The notes under the pieces are model-generated. The model was given only the letters and a program-made list of their open reading frames with translations, was not told the origin of the DNA and searched no databases. Position numbers and translations under genes: made by a program. Below are positions 9,227-17,265 of a DNA stretch of 42,197 bases, one piece after another. Numbering within the stretch: position 1 is the stretch's first letter; the number at the start of each line of letters is the position of its first letter. The stretch covers positions 1 to 42,197 of the IMG/VR virus record IMGVR_UViG_3300046331_000369; one strand, written 5' to 3'. Source of the DNA: a virus.

Positions 9227-9885
9227 CTAGCGCGCCCTTCGGGCGCTCTCCGCTTCCTGCCGTTCACGCGCGCGTTGCGCCGCGTCGTCAAGTGCATCTA
9301 GGACCACGAGCGCTTCCTCTAGTTCAATTAGCGTCCAGCGGTCCCTGATGTCTGCGTAGGAGTCTTTAATCCGTGGGTCCGTTACGACTCGCCAGACCCC
9401 CCAATCAACCCAGTCGGGAATGTTGAGGCGTTCCCCTTTGCCAGCTACAGGCTTAGGCCAAACTCTCCTAAAAAATCCCCGAACTCAATCATGATGCACC
9501 GGCCGAGCCATTCGACCTGGCGCCCATGCTTGCGCTGGAAGACCTCATCAAGGAACTTGTCGAGCGGCAACCAACGATCTCCGGTCTCCTCGCGCTTCAC
9601 CTTGCAGTAAGTCTCAAACGGCTGAGCCAGCTCACTGAACTGCTCCGCCGCCGTTGCCAAGTTCGGCAGGTGTTGCACGATCATCCCGAAGAGCTGGTCC
9701 GGTCCGAGTTCAACCAGCGCGTCACCTTCGGACTTCGCGCTCTTCTGGTAGTCCGCGATTGCCACGACTACCGGTTGCATCACTCGGAGCACCAACGGAT
9801 AGAGTTTCCGCGCATCCTTGACGAGCATCGGGGACAGCTGAAACGCTACCCCGCCCGCTTCAAACTCGTCCGGCTTGCGACTCAT
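9227..9885 (-). CDS. Tail assembly chaperone, long form made by -1 frameshift
   Basis: Predicted 219-residue fusion: 139 codons of the short chaperone frame, then after a -1 slip on TTTTTTA (9469-9475) 80 codons in the second frame, ending at the stop 9227-9229, three bases before the tape measure start. The second frame is uninterrupted across the whole gap and has no start codon of its own near its beginning, so frameshifting is the simplest way to express it. Its product begins RRVWPKPVAGKGERLNIPDW and ends in a charged helix (DDAAQRARERQEAESARRAR). This is the gpG/gpGT arrangement of phage lambda, known in most long-tailed phages. Confidence 0.85.
9445..9885 (-). CDS. Tail assembly chaperone, short form
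   Basis: 146 residues in the unshifted frame, stopping at 9445-9447. Helical protein with FQLSPMLVKDARKLYPLVLRV and a C-terminal EWLGRCIMIEFGDFLGEFGLSL. Size, position between tube and tape measure, and the slippery site near its end identify it as the short tail chaperone, which coats the tape measure protein during tail assembly. It overlaps the tube gene by four bases. Confidence 0.8.
   Translation of the reverse strand: MSRKPDEFEAGGVAFQLSPMLVKDARKLYPLVLRVMQPVVVAIADYQKSAKSEGDALVELGPDQLFGMIVQHLPNLATAAEQFSELAQPFETYCKVKREETGDRWLPLDKFLDEVFQRKHGRQVEWLGRCIMIEFGDFLGEFGLSL
9469..9475 (-). promoter_or_regulatory. Slippery heptamer TTTTTTA for programmed -1 frameshift
   Basis: In the chaperone frame the codons are GAT TTT TTA, so the heptamer T TTT TTA lies exactly in the X XXY YYZ phase needed for a tandem -1 slip. 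The 0 frame stops eight codons later; the -1 frame is open for 80 more codons to just before the tape measure gene. Confidence 0.85.
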
Positions 9886-10325
9886 AGCTCTACGACATTC
9901 CCGCCGAGTGCCATCGTTGCCATCTCAGCTACGACCATGAGAGACCAAGTTTCCTCTTGGACCGTGTTGCCATAGACACGCTTAGGCGCCTTTTTGACCC
10001 AGCACTGCCCGGCCATCTTGGTTGAGCCCGATCCGTCAATGACGAGAAACGGACCAACGCCCGCGCCGCCCGTTGCCATCACATCGGCAGCGTGCACCGC
10101 CCACAGCTGATCGGTTGCTTTGCTTGAATGCAGGAGCTTGAGCATCGTTGGGAACTTGACGTCTAGCGTCTTGCACCGAATGACCAGGCCGTCCGCGGAA
10201 TCAACCTCGGTAAACTGCTCGGGGAATTCGATCTCGAGCACGCCCTCTTTCGGGCGGCCGTCGTCAATGGGGATCCCCATCACGATGATCTGGAGTGACT
10301 TGGAGTCGTGGATTGCTACTCTCAT
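9882..10325 (-). CDS. Tail tube protein (DUF3277-like)
   Basis: 147 residues, a single beta-rich domain with IIVMGIPIDDGRPKEGVLEIEFPEQFTEVDSADG at residues 13-46 and LLHSSKATDQLWAVHAAD, the pattern of the DUF3277-type tube proteins found directly after DUF3383-type sheaths. It forms the rigid inner tube through which DNA passes. The gene follows the sheath by 21 bases and overlaps the chaperone gene by four. Confidence 0.8.
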   Translation of the reverse strand: MRVAIHDSKSLQIIVMGIPIDDGRPKEGVLEIEFPEQFTEVDSADGLVIRCKTLDVKFPTMLKLLHSSKATDQLWAVHAADVMATGGAGVGPFLVIDGSGSTKMAGQCWVKKAPKRVYGNTVQEETWSLMVVAEMATMALGGNVVEL

Positions 10326-10346
10326 GTGCTGGTTGCTCCCAAAGCG

Positions 10347-11657
10347 TTAGAAGGAAACGGTGCCGGATACGGCGATCTTGTCGATGCCAACGGACTTGAC
10401 CGCGGACCACGTGAATCGAAGCAACTGAACGGATTTGTCAGACGGGTCGTCTGCGCCGTCGGCTGGCATCTGCACCGCGAACGTGCCGGGCTCGAACACG
10501 CCGGCGGTAGTAGCCAGGGCTCCGCGTCTCTCCGTTGCGGCCTGAATCAGAGCCTTACCGCGCGCGTCATAGGGCACCTTCTCATTGTTGACGAGCACGA
10601 GAAACAGATCCGTTGCGAGGTTCGCATCAAACCAATCCAGATCCCGCGTGGTGTCGTAGAGTCGCCCGCCTGAAGTCTTTGCGTTGTGCGTTACCCCGAC
10701 GCCGCCAAACACGCCGAAGATCGTCGCATTCTTGCCGGTTGCGTGCCCGAGCTGCGTGCTCGTGTAGTTGTCTGCGTTGGCGACAAGAGCGCGGTTATTC
10801 CAACTCGAAGAGCCGGGAGATTGCGCTAGCTGCCGGCCCATCAGCGCGGCGTGCGCTTGCGTGGTCTGGTAAGCGGACGGAGCAACGCCAGCTCGCGTGT
10901 AAGCGGCTGTTTCCATGTCGCTTGCAACGTCGGTGCTCGCGGACGTGATGACTTCCGTGTCGTGCGACAGGCCGATGAAAAGCTTGCCGTTAGCTTGGCA
11001 CCATGCGGCTGCGGCATTGATCTCTGCCTCTGAGTAGCCGTCAGTTAGTACGCCGTAGAAGTCCGGATCGAGCGCCTGACCCGTTGCGAGGTCGGTAGCG
11101 ATCCCGGCGTCTGCTGATGTGTCCTTGCGCGTGAAGTCGTTTCGCGGGGTGTCGATAAAGAACCGGTCACCTGCTACGGTGGGAGTCACGGTAATCGTTC
11201 CTGTTACGGACACGGCTCCGACTCCGGCGAGCGCGTCAATCAAGGCCGCGAGCGCGGTGCCGATTGTGGTGGCCGTTGCCGCGGCGAGCACGGTGTACGT
11301 GATGCTTGAAGATACCCCAGAAGGGCCCTTGACCGTGAAGTCATAGACGTAGTCTTGAGAAGTGACCAGCGGCAGAAGCGTAACGGTCTGGGCGTTCGCT
11401 GCTGCGCGACGGTAGACCTTCACGCGAGGCGGCTTGACCTCTTGCGAGGATATGCTGCTCAGCTTGACGTAGGCGTCGTGCCCGGTGCCGATGCCATCGG
11501 CTACCATCGCGGCAAGGCCTGCGGGGTTGGTGTCGTAGGTTCGGACGGCTGGGCCTAGCGTGTGACGTGCGAAGATCGCGATCGTCCCGAAGCTCGCGCG
11601 ACTCGCTGAACGGTCTTGGACAACCGTGTTGACTGTAATGACGTTTGAAATATCCAT
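10347..11657 (-). CDS. Contractile tail sheath protein (DUF3383-like)
   Basis: 436 residues. MDISNVITVNTVVQDRSASRASFGTIAIFA at the N-terminus and the central FYGVLTDGYSEAEINAAAAWCQANGKLFIGLSHD are typical of DUF3383-type sheath proteins, as is the C-terminal polymerising domain (ALIQAATERRGALATTAGVFEPGTF). Presence of a sheath makes this phage a myovirus. Expressed as part of the leftward structural operon, just before the tube. Confidence 0.88.
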   Translation of the reverse strand: MDISNVITVNTVVQDRSASRASFGTIAIFARHTLGPAVRTYDTNPAGLAAMVADGIGTGHDAYVKLSSISSQEVKPPRVKVYRRAAANAQTVTLLPLVTSQDYVYDFTVKGPSGVSSSITYTVLAAATATTIGTALAALIDALAGVGAVSVTGTITVTPTVAGDRFFIDTPRNDFTRKDTSADAGIATDLATGQALDPDFYGVLTDGYSEAEINAAAAWCQANGKLFIGLSHDTEVITSASTDVASDMETAAYTRAGVAPSAYQTTQAHAALMGRQLAQSPGSSSWNNRALVANADNYTSTQLGHATGKNATIFGVFGGVGVTHNAKTSGGRLYDTTRDLDWFDANLATDLFLVLVNNEKVPYDARGKALIQAATERRGALATTAGVFEPGTFAVQMPADGADDPSDKSVQLLRFTWSAVKSVGIDKIAVSGTVSF

Positions 11658-11684
11658 GAGCTAGTCCCTGGGGTGGTGTTGGGG

Positions 11685-12113
11685 TTAGGCCTCGACGGCT
11701 TGAGACTTCTTGTGGGGGTTCGCCTTCGGCGACGGGTCGGGCTCGGCAATGGCCGCGACTGGCGCTCCGACGACGCAAGCCGCGCTGAAGCCGACGACGA
11801 AGTCACTCCCGGAACGCGACGTCTGCACCGGGCCCGCTCCTGTGCACTGCTCGCGCAAGTGCTCCGCCATGACGCAGGCGCACACGAGACCCTTGGGGCC
11901 ATCCGCTACGACCTCCACGCGGCCAGTCTGAGTCTTGATCTGCAGGCTCACCGCCGGCACGCCAGGCTCACCGGAACGCGCCCGGATGGTGGTCACAGAG
12001 TCGGAGTCGCTTGACGCCACGTCAACCCGCAAGCGCGGCCCGAGCTTGGCGCCCGTTGCCCCGATGCGGTTCGGCATGTTGGTTGCGGCCTTGATAATGT
12101 CTGCGTGATTCAT
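11685..12113 (-). CDS. Hypothetical neck/tail protein
   Basis: 142 residues, beta-rich with several Cys (GLVCACVMAEHLREQC, SAACVVG) and a Pro/Lys-rich C-terminus (EPDPSPKANPHKKSQAVEA). I do not recognise the family. It lies between the neck-terminator-like gene and the sheath, where related phages carry small proteins of unknown function. Start ATG 12113 has GGAGAGGCG upstream at a good distance. Confidence 0.6.
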   Translation of the reverse strand: MNHADIIKAATNMPNRIGATGAKLGPRLRVDVASSDSDSVTTIRARSGEPGVPAVSLQIKTQTGRVEVVADGPKGLVCACVMAEHLREQCTGAGPVQTSRSGSDFVVGFSAACVVGAPVAAIAEPDPSPKANPHKKSQAVEA

Positions 12114-12127
12114 TGGGTCGCCTCTCC

Positions 12128-12727
12128 TTATGGGCGGGTCACTTGGAGCCCGTCCGTCTCAAATTCGTCCCCGTCGCCGTTGACCGTTCCGGTTGCCACG
12201 ATGGTGTTGATTACTGTCCCGTTCGTCGGGTCTATGAGCTCGCTCACGATCGCGCGGAACTTCAACTCGAAGCTTGCCATCGCGAGCGTTACGCCGTTGC
12301 GCTCAGCAGAACGGTTCAGCGTCTGCCCGATGTCGGCGATAAGTACGACGTTGCCTTCGGTGAGCAGGGCTCTCACCGCTGCGGTTCGCCATGCGGCTTT
12401 CATGGCTCGCGCAAACGTCAGGTGGTGCCGCGGGTGCACGTTGCCCCATTGCGACCCGATGCGCCCGCGCTGCGACTCAATGCGAAAGTCCACCGATAGC
12501 AGCGCGCGCTGGATCAGCGTAGTGGTGAGCGAGTCGCCGACCAACTCAACGCACTCGCTTGGGTCGTTGTCCTCTTCGGTCTCAGATACCACCGACAGAA
12601 TCACGTGCATGTCGCCATGCTTCACGTCGGGAGACTCGTCCCACTGGACATAGGACGGAGCTAGCGATGGGTCCGCAAGCGTCGCCGCCATCCGCGCGGC
12701 ATCGAGGATGGTGAGGTATACGGACAT
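12128..12727 (-). CDS. Neck/tail terminator-like protein
   Basis: 199 residues. Starts MSVYLTILDAARMAATLADPSLAPSYVQWDE and has the alpha/beta pattern (IQRALLSVDFRIESQRGRIGSQWGN ... ASFELKFRAIVSELIDPTNGTVI) of the neck terminator proteins found before the sheath in phages of this type (T4 gp15/P2 gpR-like role). It would cap the tail tube at the head side. Assignment is from pattern, size and position. Confidence 0.6.
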   Translation of the reverse strand: MSVYLTILDAARMAATLADPSLAPSYVQWDESPDVKHGDMHVILSVVSETEEDNDPSECVELVGDSLTTTLIQRALLSVDFRIESQRGRIGSQWGNVHPRHHLTFARAMKAAWRTAAVRALLTEGNVVLIADIGQTLNRSAERNGVTLAMASFELKFRAIVSELIDPTNGTVINTIVATGTVNGDGDEFETDGLQVTRP

Positions 12728-12731
12728 GCGT

Positions 12732-13196
12732 TCACTTCAGGCGGGTTTCAGCTTTGCCGCGTATTGAACCGAGCATCTGCGATGAGTCAACCAACGGGAC
12801 CGCCGAGTCCCCGCGCTTGCGTCGGGTCGACTTCGCAAGTCCCGGGCTGAGTCGACCTAGGATGCGCTCCTTGATCTCACCCTCAATCTGGACCGCGACA
12901 AGCTCAGCATTCAGCCGCAAGCTCTTGCCGCCGTCTTCGATCAGCGCGTCAATGATGGCATCCTCGACAAGCCCGCCGATGTGCGCCTCATTCTCGTCGA
13001 AGTAGGCGCGAATAAACGATCTCTGCGGAACGCCAAAGCCGAACTCGTGGATCTCTCCAAGAGCCGCATTGGTCAACCCGTCGTGACCGCCGGAGCCTTC
13101 CGCTGCGTGAATCCCGACAGTGATCTGAACAAGCGCGTCGAGCGACGGAAGTTCAACGCTCTTGGCTATTGGCAAACGACCATCCGAGCCAGGCAC
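12732..13196 (-). CDS. Tail completion/neck protein (gp10/gpG-like)
   Basis: 154 residues. The motif EIHEFGFGVPQRSFIRAYFDEN (residues ~50-70) and the C-terminal PLVDSSQMLGSIRGKAE are the two hallmarks of the HK97 gp10/Mu gpG-type morphogenesis proteins (FG.....P.R.Fl and lvDtg.ml.Si patterns). It helps join head and tail. It overlaps the end of the DUF4054-like gene by 31 bases if ATG 13196 is used. Confidence 0.7.
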   Translation of the reverse strand: MPGSDGRLPIAKSVELPSLDALVQITVGIHAAEGSGGHDGLTNAALGEIHEFGFGVPQRSFIRAYFDENEAHIGGLVEDAIIDALIEDGGKSLRLNAELVAVQIEGEIKERILGRLSPGLAKSTRRKRGDSAVPLVDSSQMLGSIRGKAETRLK

Positions 13197-13465
13197 GTCC
13201 TACGCATCTGGTTTAGGATCGTGTCGTAGGGCGTATCACCAGGCGGTCGGTACTTGCTCGCGGGGGCCCCGCTCCAGCCCGTCGAAAGTAGAACCGCAGT
13301 CTGGTATGCGATCAGCTGCTTGTGCAGCGCGCCGCACGCTTCCGCGTCGTAGATCTGGTGGGCCAAGTCTAGCGTGACCTGTACCGTTGCCTCGTCGACC
13401 TCGGAGAACGGAGCGAACCGTCCGTCTGAAGAGAACTCCGCGTAGGTGAGAACAGGGTCGGCCAT
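13166..13465 (-). CDS. Head-tail connector protein (DUF4054-like)
   Basis: 99 residues, helical: MADPVLTYAEFSSDGRFAPFSEVDEATVQVTLDLAHQIYDAEACGALHKQLIAYQTAVLL. The opening 'F..rF..Fs.v....v...l..A' and the helix with His and 'QLIAYQTA..L' fit the DUF4054 connector family, which sits under the portal. It lies between the capsid and the tail completion gene. Somewhat shorter than the usual family length. Confidence 0.7.
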   Translation of the reverse strand: MADPVLTYAEFSSDGRFAPFSEVDEATVQVTLDLAHQIYDAEACGALHKQLIAYQTAVLLSTGWSGAPASKYRPPGDTPYDTILNQMRRTCLARMVVCQ

Positions 13466-13548
13466 TGTGTTGCGCTCAGAAGTTAACGCAGGATGCCGGG
13501 CCTATCTCCGAAGGAGGGGAAGAAGACCGGCCCGGTCCTGCTGAATCG

Positions 13549-13830
13549 TTACCGCCGCCCAGCTTCGGGCTGCTTCGCTTCGGACTTCGCTTCGGGCTTG
13601 TCCGCTTGCGCTTCTTCGGTCTTGCCCCACTTGAGCACCTTGGCTTCAAAAAGCTTCATGCTTGGGCGGTGAGCCTTGATCGCAGCGGCTTGCGCTTCAG
13701 TGCACGCGGTGCGGCTAGGCGCCACAACGTTGCCACCGGTGGCCTCATCGAGCTTGAGCTCTGCCGGTAGACAGGTGAGTTCAATGAGCTGCACGCGGCT
13801 CGCGCGGTGATTCAGAATTACTAGATCCAT
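13549..13830 (-). CDS. Small head-associated hypothetical protein
   Basis: 93 residues. The first ~45 residues look folded (MDLVILNHRASRVQLIELTCLPAELKLDEA); the C-terminus is a charged Ala/Glu/Lys tail (EEAQADKPEAKSEAKQPEAGRR). Unrecognised. Its place between capsid and connector, and a charged tail of the kind found on capsid-associated proteins, suggest a minor head protein. The 83-base gap after it contains no gene. Confidence 0.5.
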   Translation of the reverse strand: MDLVILNHRASRVQLIELTCLPAELKLDEATGGNVVAPSRTACTEAQAAAIKAHRPSMKLFEAKVLKWGKTEEAQADKPEAKSEAKQPEAGRR

Positions 13831-13899
13831 AAAGCGTTCCTCATTCCTTCGTTTGGTGCAAAGGCGAGCGAGTCACTACGACAAGCCCGCCCCTGTCTT

Positions 13900-14889
13900 T
13901 TAGTCGACATCCATGTAAGCGCATGCGAGCGGCTGGAAGATCTGAAGACCGCTGGATCGGCCATGTGCCGGGGTCTCGATAACCAAGCCCTTCCGCTGGG
14001 GGGGCTCTTCCGTGTAGGCGTTGTTCGCGCCGTACAGCATGACCTCTCTGCTCTTCTTGTAGACCATCGCGCGGACGCTGGTGCCTGCGCTTGCGGTCTC
14101 CAAGTGGAAGGTCGTCTCAATGTTCTTGATCGCCGGGTAGTTCGCGCGGATGAACGTCATCAGCGTGCGGTCGGCATTGGTACCAAGCGGCGCGTTGAAC
14201 TTCTCCAAGAGCGACGTTGGAATCAAGAAAGTGTCGGGCTCAAAGTTTTCCTTCGTCGCGACGTACACGCTCGAATAGAGCTTGTTGAAGTCGGCGAGGA
14301 TCTGATCCGTGGTAGCCGTCGAGTTCCAGTTGCCTGTGATGGCCGTTACCAGAGGGACGTTCGCGTCATTGACGAGCCCGGTCCAACCAAGATCGGTACT
14401 GCCCACCATCGCGGTGCGATCATGCAGGCGCCGAACGGCCATGACAGCGGCTTTCTTTTTCGCCGTGTCGAGGTGGATAGACGGGTTCGTTGCGATGCGA
14501 GCGAGGTCAACGACGTTGATGCTCCAAGCCGCTCCAAGGGTCTTGACCTGTCGAGTGTATTCAGAGCCAACGGCGTCAACCACCGGGAGAGTCGTGGTGC
14601 CGTCACCGATGAACTGAGCGACGCCAAGCTCCTTGACCTTGCGCCAAGTGACCTGGTCAACACCGGCTCCGCCGCGTGCGTCGTAGTCAATGAGAGTCTC
14701 CGCCTTGAGAGGGGCGAACTTCTCCTCTTGCAGGACTTGATCAATGAACTCAAGTTCACGGGCGAACACCGCGGTGAGATCGTTTGCGTCGAGCGTCAGG
14801 CTGTCGACTTCGCCGGGTGCGATTAGGTTTGCCAGGATTCGCCCCATGTACTGGTTGCGCGGCCGTGGCTGGATCTGTTGTAGTGACAT
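13900..14889 (-). CDS. Major capsid protein (DUF2184-like)
   Basis: 329 residues. Residues 40-130 (VFARELEFIDQVLQEEKFAPLKAETLIDYDARGGAGVDQVTWRKVKE) and RRLHDRTAMVGSTDLGWTGLVNDANVP are the typical DUF2184 capsid pattern: an HK97-fold coat protein. The C-terminus LVIETPAHGRSSGLQIFQPLACAYMDVD is also family-like. The gene has GGAG ten bases before ATG, and lies between the cement gene and the small head genes. No delta-scaffold domain is visible in this protein; the upstream DUF2213-type fusion may supply protease/scaffold. Confidence 0.87.
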   Translation of the reverse strand: MSLQQIQPRPRNQYMGRILANLIAPGEVDSLTLDANDLTAVFARELEFIDQVLQEEKFAPLKAETLIDYDARGGAGVDQVTWRKVKELGVAQFIGDGTTTLPVVDAVGSEYTRQVKTLGAAWSINVVDLARIATNPSIHLDTAKKKAAVMAVRRLHDRTAMVGSTDLGWTGLVNDANVPLVTAITGNWNSTATTDQILADFNKLYSSVYVATKENFEPDTFLIPTSLLEKFNAPLGTNADRTLMTFIRANYPAIKNIETTFHLETASAGTSVRAMVYKKSREVMLYGANNAYTEEPPQRKGLVIETPAHGRSSGLQIFQPLACAYMDVD

Positions 14890-14921
14890 GGGGGGTTTTT
14901 CTCCGATGCAAAACGGGTCCG

Positions 14922-14947
14922 CCCCATCGCCAGAAGAGGCGATAGGG
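14922..14947 (-). terminator. Hairpin between cement and capsid genes
   Basis: Perfect 6-bp stem ATCGCC/GGCGAT with a 6-base loop, extended by CCC/GGG across a one-base bulge. It lies in the 88-base gap before the capsid gene on the transcribed strand. There is no strong T-run directly after it, so it may be a weak terminator or an mRNA-processing/stabilising hairpin that sets capsid mRNA level. Confidence 0.35.
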
Positions 14948-14977
14948 TCCAGACCGCTATTGGTTCAGTGGGGGCGC

Positions 14978-15433
14978 TTACGCGCGGTTGACTTCGAGGA
15001 CGATGTTCGTGGTGCCCGCTTCGCGGACGTAGAGCCCGGGGATGGCGGTCGCGTTCGCGGTGTCTGCGTCAGACCGGAATGCGCCGATCTCACCGGTGCC
15101 CTGGAATCGGGCGAACACGTTGGCATTGATCGCCAGCGCGTTCTCGGAGGTGATCCGAATGCGGCCGCGAGTGAGCACGTTGACCGCATCGCCGTCTACA
15201 TAGACACCATCGCTCTGCCCGTAGGATTTGCGAATAGCTACACCGAAGCGAGTGCTAGCCGTTGGTGCGGCTGCGGGGTGCTTGCACTTCTTGGTGACCG
15301 CGTCGAAGATCACATACTGCCCGGGGCGAACTGCGCCCTCGGCAATATAGGTTCCGTCGACATCGTTGTCAGTGCCAACGAGCTGGCCAACAACTCCCGC
15401 TGATGGCTCATTAGAGTATGAGGTTTGAGACAT
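14978..15433 (-). CDS. Capsid cement/decoration protein
   Basis: 151 residues, nearly all beta: GTYIAEGAVRPGQYVIFDAVTKKCKHP, FGVAIRKSYGQSDGVYVDGDAVNVLTRGRIRITSENA and GLYVREAGTTNIVLEVNRA. The pattern matches the Gp24-like structural cement proteins encoded just before DUF2184-type capsid genes, which stabilise the expanded shell. Good agreement of size (about 150) and position. Confidence 0.75.
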   Translation of the reverse strand: MSQTSYSNEPSAGVVGQLVGTDNDVDGTYIAEGAVRPGQYVIFDAVTKKCKHPAAAPTASTRFGVAIRKSYGQSDGVYVDGDAVNVLTRGRIRITSENALAINANVFARFQGTGEIGAFRSDADTANATAIPGLYVREAGTTNIVLEVNRA

Positions 15434-15465
15434 TGGTTTTCCTTAGTGGGGGTTTGCTGGCGGGC

Positions 15466-17013
15466 TTATTCGGCCGCGCGCTGGAAGTCTGCGATCTGGT
15501 CGCCTACGGTCTTGTAGACGGCGCTTCGTGAGTCGGCGGTGGTTACCGCGCGGGTCTTGCCAAGCTCCTTGGCGTTCCGCGCCCGGTCTTCTGCGGCCTT
15601 GAGCGCTACGCGGTAAGCCGCGCCGATTGATTCATCGCTTTCGCTCGCGTGCTCGAACTTCGAATCGAGGCTCTTGATCACGTCAACCTTGACCTCACGC
15701 GTAGACTTGCCGCGCGTGGTGTACCCGTCGCCCATGACGGTCATGGCTTCGGTGCGAACTTCGACGCCTTCTTGCGCGATGCGCTCGACGTCCTTCGCGT
15801 CCAGGGTCGGCGCGGGCTTTTCCTCAGCCGGCGGCGCGTCGGCAGTCGGCGCGGGGGTCATCATCGCCATCAGCTTGGGCATCATAGAGACAAGCTCCTT
15901 GACCGCTTTCACCTCGTCCGCGCTGAGCGCATCAGGAGCAGCCGGCGGGGGCGCGTCCTTGGTTTCGGTGACCGGAGCGGGAGCGGGTAGAGTGTTTTCG
16001 GGATCCATGTGTTCGGCCTTCTGCGGCTCGGCCGCGAGTTGGTTGTCGTTGCTGTCGAGAGTTAACGCGACTTCTTCGCCCTGTCGTCCCCAACCCGGGG
16101 GACCCAAAGCAATGTGATTGTAAACGTAGTCTGTCTGGACCAGATCGTAGGGCTTGCCATCCGGTGACGTGCCCGATTCAAGCGTCCGCTGGTTGTCGTA
16201 CCCGCAAGAGATCTCGAGCAGTTCACCCGCGTCGATCTTGCGTACAGCGCTCGCGTCATTGATCACGACCCATCCGTCAACAGACTGCGCTTCTTCGTTC
16301 CACTCCGGATCTTCAAAGTGCCCAACGGTGAGCCGCTTGAAATTCTCGGTGGTGACAGCTTGCCCGGGCTCAGCCATCGGGTGAAGCACCACGATCGGCG
16401 CACCCTTGAGCGAGGCCATGGCCTCAGGTCGCTTGAGCTCTTCAGCTGGGCGATACTCACGGAGCACGCGGCCAGAACGGTTGTAGTCATAGACCCCCGC
16501 CTTGCTGACCCTCGCGCGGATGCGTAGGCCGCCCTGTGGCGTGCGTTCGACATTGCCGCCGGCGTAGTCCAGCGTGCTCAGCGCGTAGCGCCTGGTTGCC
16601 ACTGGAAAGTCTGCGCGGTCTTGAGTCTGTGAGGTCAATGATTCCTCTTGAATGATTGGCACGTTGGGGTTCAACGCGGCCCACTGAGCGAGCACGGTAG
16701 CTACGCCCTTGCCCATGTTGGACTGAAGTTCGGTCTGCTCGACCTTGGGCGCGGTGAGGTAAACGACCGCGTCAACTTCGAGCCCGCTTCGCAGCACGTC
16801 GGCCGCTCGCACTCCTTCGAGCACGTAGCGAGGGAGCCTCTCCGATTCGGATTTCACCGCGTCCGGTAGCTCTCGCCACGGCAAGTGCATCCAGTCATCG
16901 GTGTGCAGGACCGGGCGGTCCGTGACTTGTAGAGCCAGGCTGGTCTTGCCGGTTCGGGGTGCTCCGGTGATTACCAGGCGCGGATACTTGGCGAGCAGCT
17001 CCGCGAATGTCAC
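15466..17013 (-). CDS. P-loop kinase-like domain fused to DUF2213 head protease/scaffold
   Basis: 515 residues, three parts. (1) Residues 1-125: Walker A GAPRTGKTS at 17-25, then HTDDW and YVLEGVRAADVLRSG...AVVYLTAP, the layout of an adenylate-kinase-like nucleotide-binding fold. (2) Residues ~133-330: DUF2213 pattern (RRYALSTLDYAGGNVERT, GAPIVVLHP, LEISCGYD, YNHIALGPPGWGR), with His211 and Ser269 as plausible protease residues. (3) Residues ~330-515: Pro/Ala linker and acidic helix, scaffold-like. The frame is continuous with no stop between the parts. It overlaps the small gene upstream by four bases. In phages known to me the two functions are usually separate genes, so the fusion is unusual. 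Confidence 0.75.
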   Translation of the reverse strand: MTFAELLAKYPRLVITGAPRTGKTSLALQVTDRPVLHTDDWMHLPWRELPDAVKSESERLPRYVLEGVRAADVLRSGLEVDAVVYLTAPKVEQTELQSNMGKGVATVLAQWAALNPNVPIIQEESLTSQTQDRADFPVATRRYALSTLDYAGGNVERTPQGGLRIRARVSKAGVYDYNRSGRVLREYRPAEELKRPEAMASLKGAPIVVLHPMAEPGQAVTTENFKRLTVGHFEDPEWNEEAQSVDGWVVINDASAVRKIDAGELLEISCGYDNQRTLESGTSPDGKPYDLVQTDYVYNHIALGPPGWGRQGEEVALTLDSNDNQLAAEPQKAEHMDPENTLPAPAPVTETKDAPPPAAPDALSADEVKAVKELVSMMPKLMAMMTPAPTADAPPAEEKPAPTLDAKDVERIAQEGVEVRTEAMTVMGDGYTTRGKSTREVKVDVIKSLDSKFEHASESDESIGAAYRVALKAAEDRARNAKELGKTRAVTTADSRSAVYKTVGDQIADFQRAAE

Positions 17014-17261
17014 GGGCCCGCGTCTAGCCTGTTGGCTACAGCGACCAGCGCGGCCGCAAGCCTGCGGATCGCCACTGTTGGGATCTCGCTGAGAGTGACT
17101 CGGGTTCCGCCAAGCGTCAGAGTTCCGTCAACGATAGAGACCGTCATCGGGCCCACAGCGACATTGAGCTCGCGAACGATCTCGCTCCGCCGCACGTGAA
17201 GAGCCTCCGACTCATCCGTGATGGCCCTCAGCTCTGCGACTAGTTCGGCGGTTGTGGGCAT
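17010..17261 (-). CDS. Small hypothetical protein with N-terminal coiled coil
   Basis: 83 residues: charged helix (TTAELVAELRAITDESEALHVRRSEIVREL), a short beta hairpin (VGPMTVSIVDGTLTLGGTRVTL) and a C-terminal helix (VAIRRLAAALVAVANRL). Unrecognised. It lies between the KilA-N gene and the protease fusion, four bases after the former and overlapping the latter. Confidence 0.55.
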   Translation of the reverse strand: MPTTAELVAELRAITDESEALHVRRSEIVRELNVAVGPMTVSIVDGTLTLGGTRVTLSEIPTVAIRRLAAALVAVANRLDAGP

Positions 17262-17265
17262 TAAG

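Noticed and set aside
13963-14826. 287-residue plus-strand frame opposite the capsid gene
   Set aside because: Arg/Val/Asp-rich translation without domains; the capsid frame on the other strand is unmistakable.
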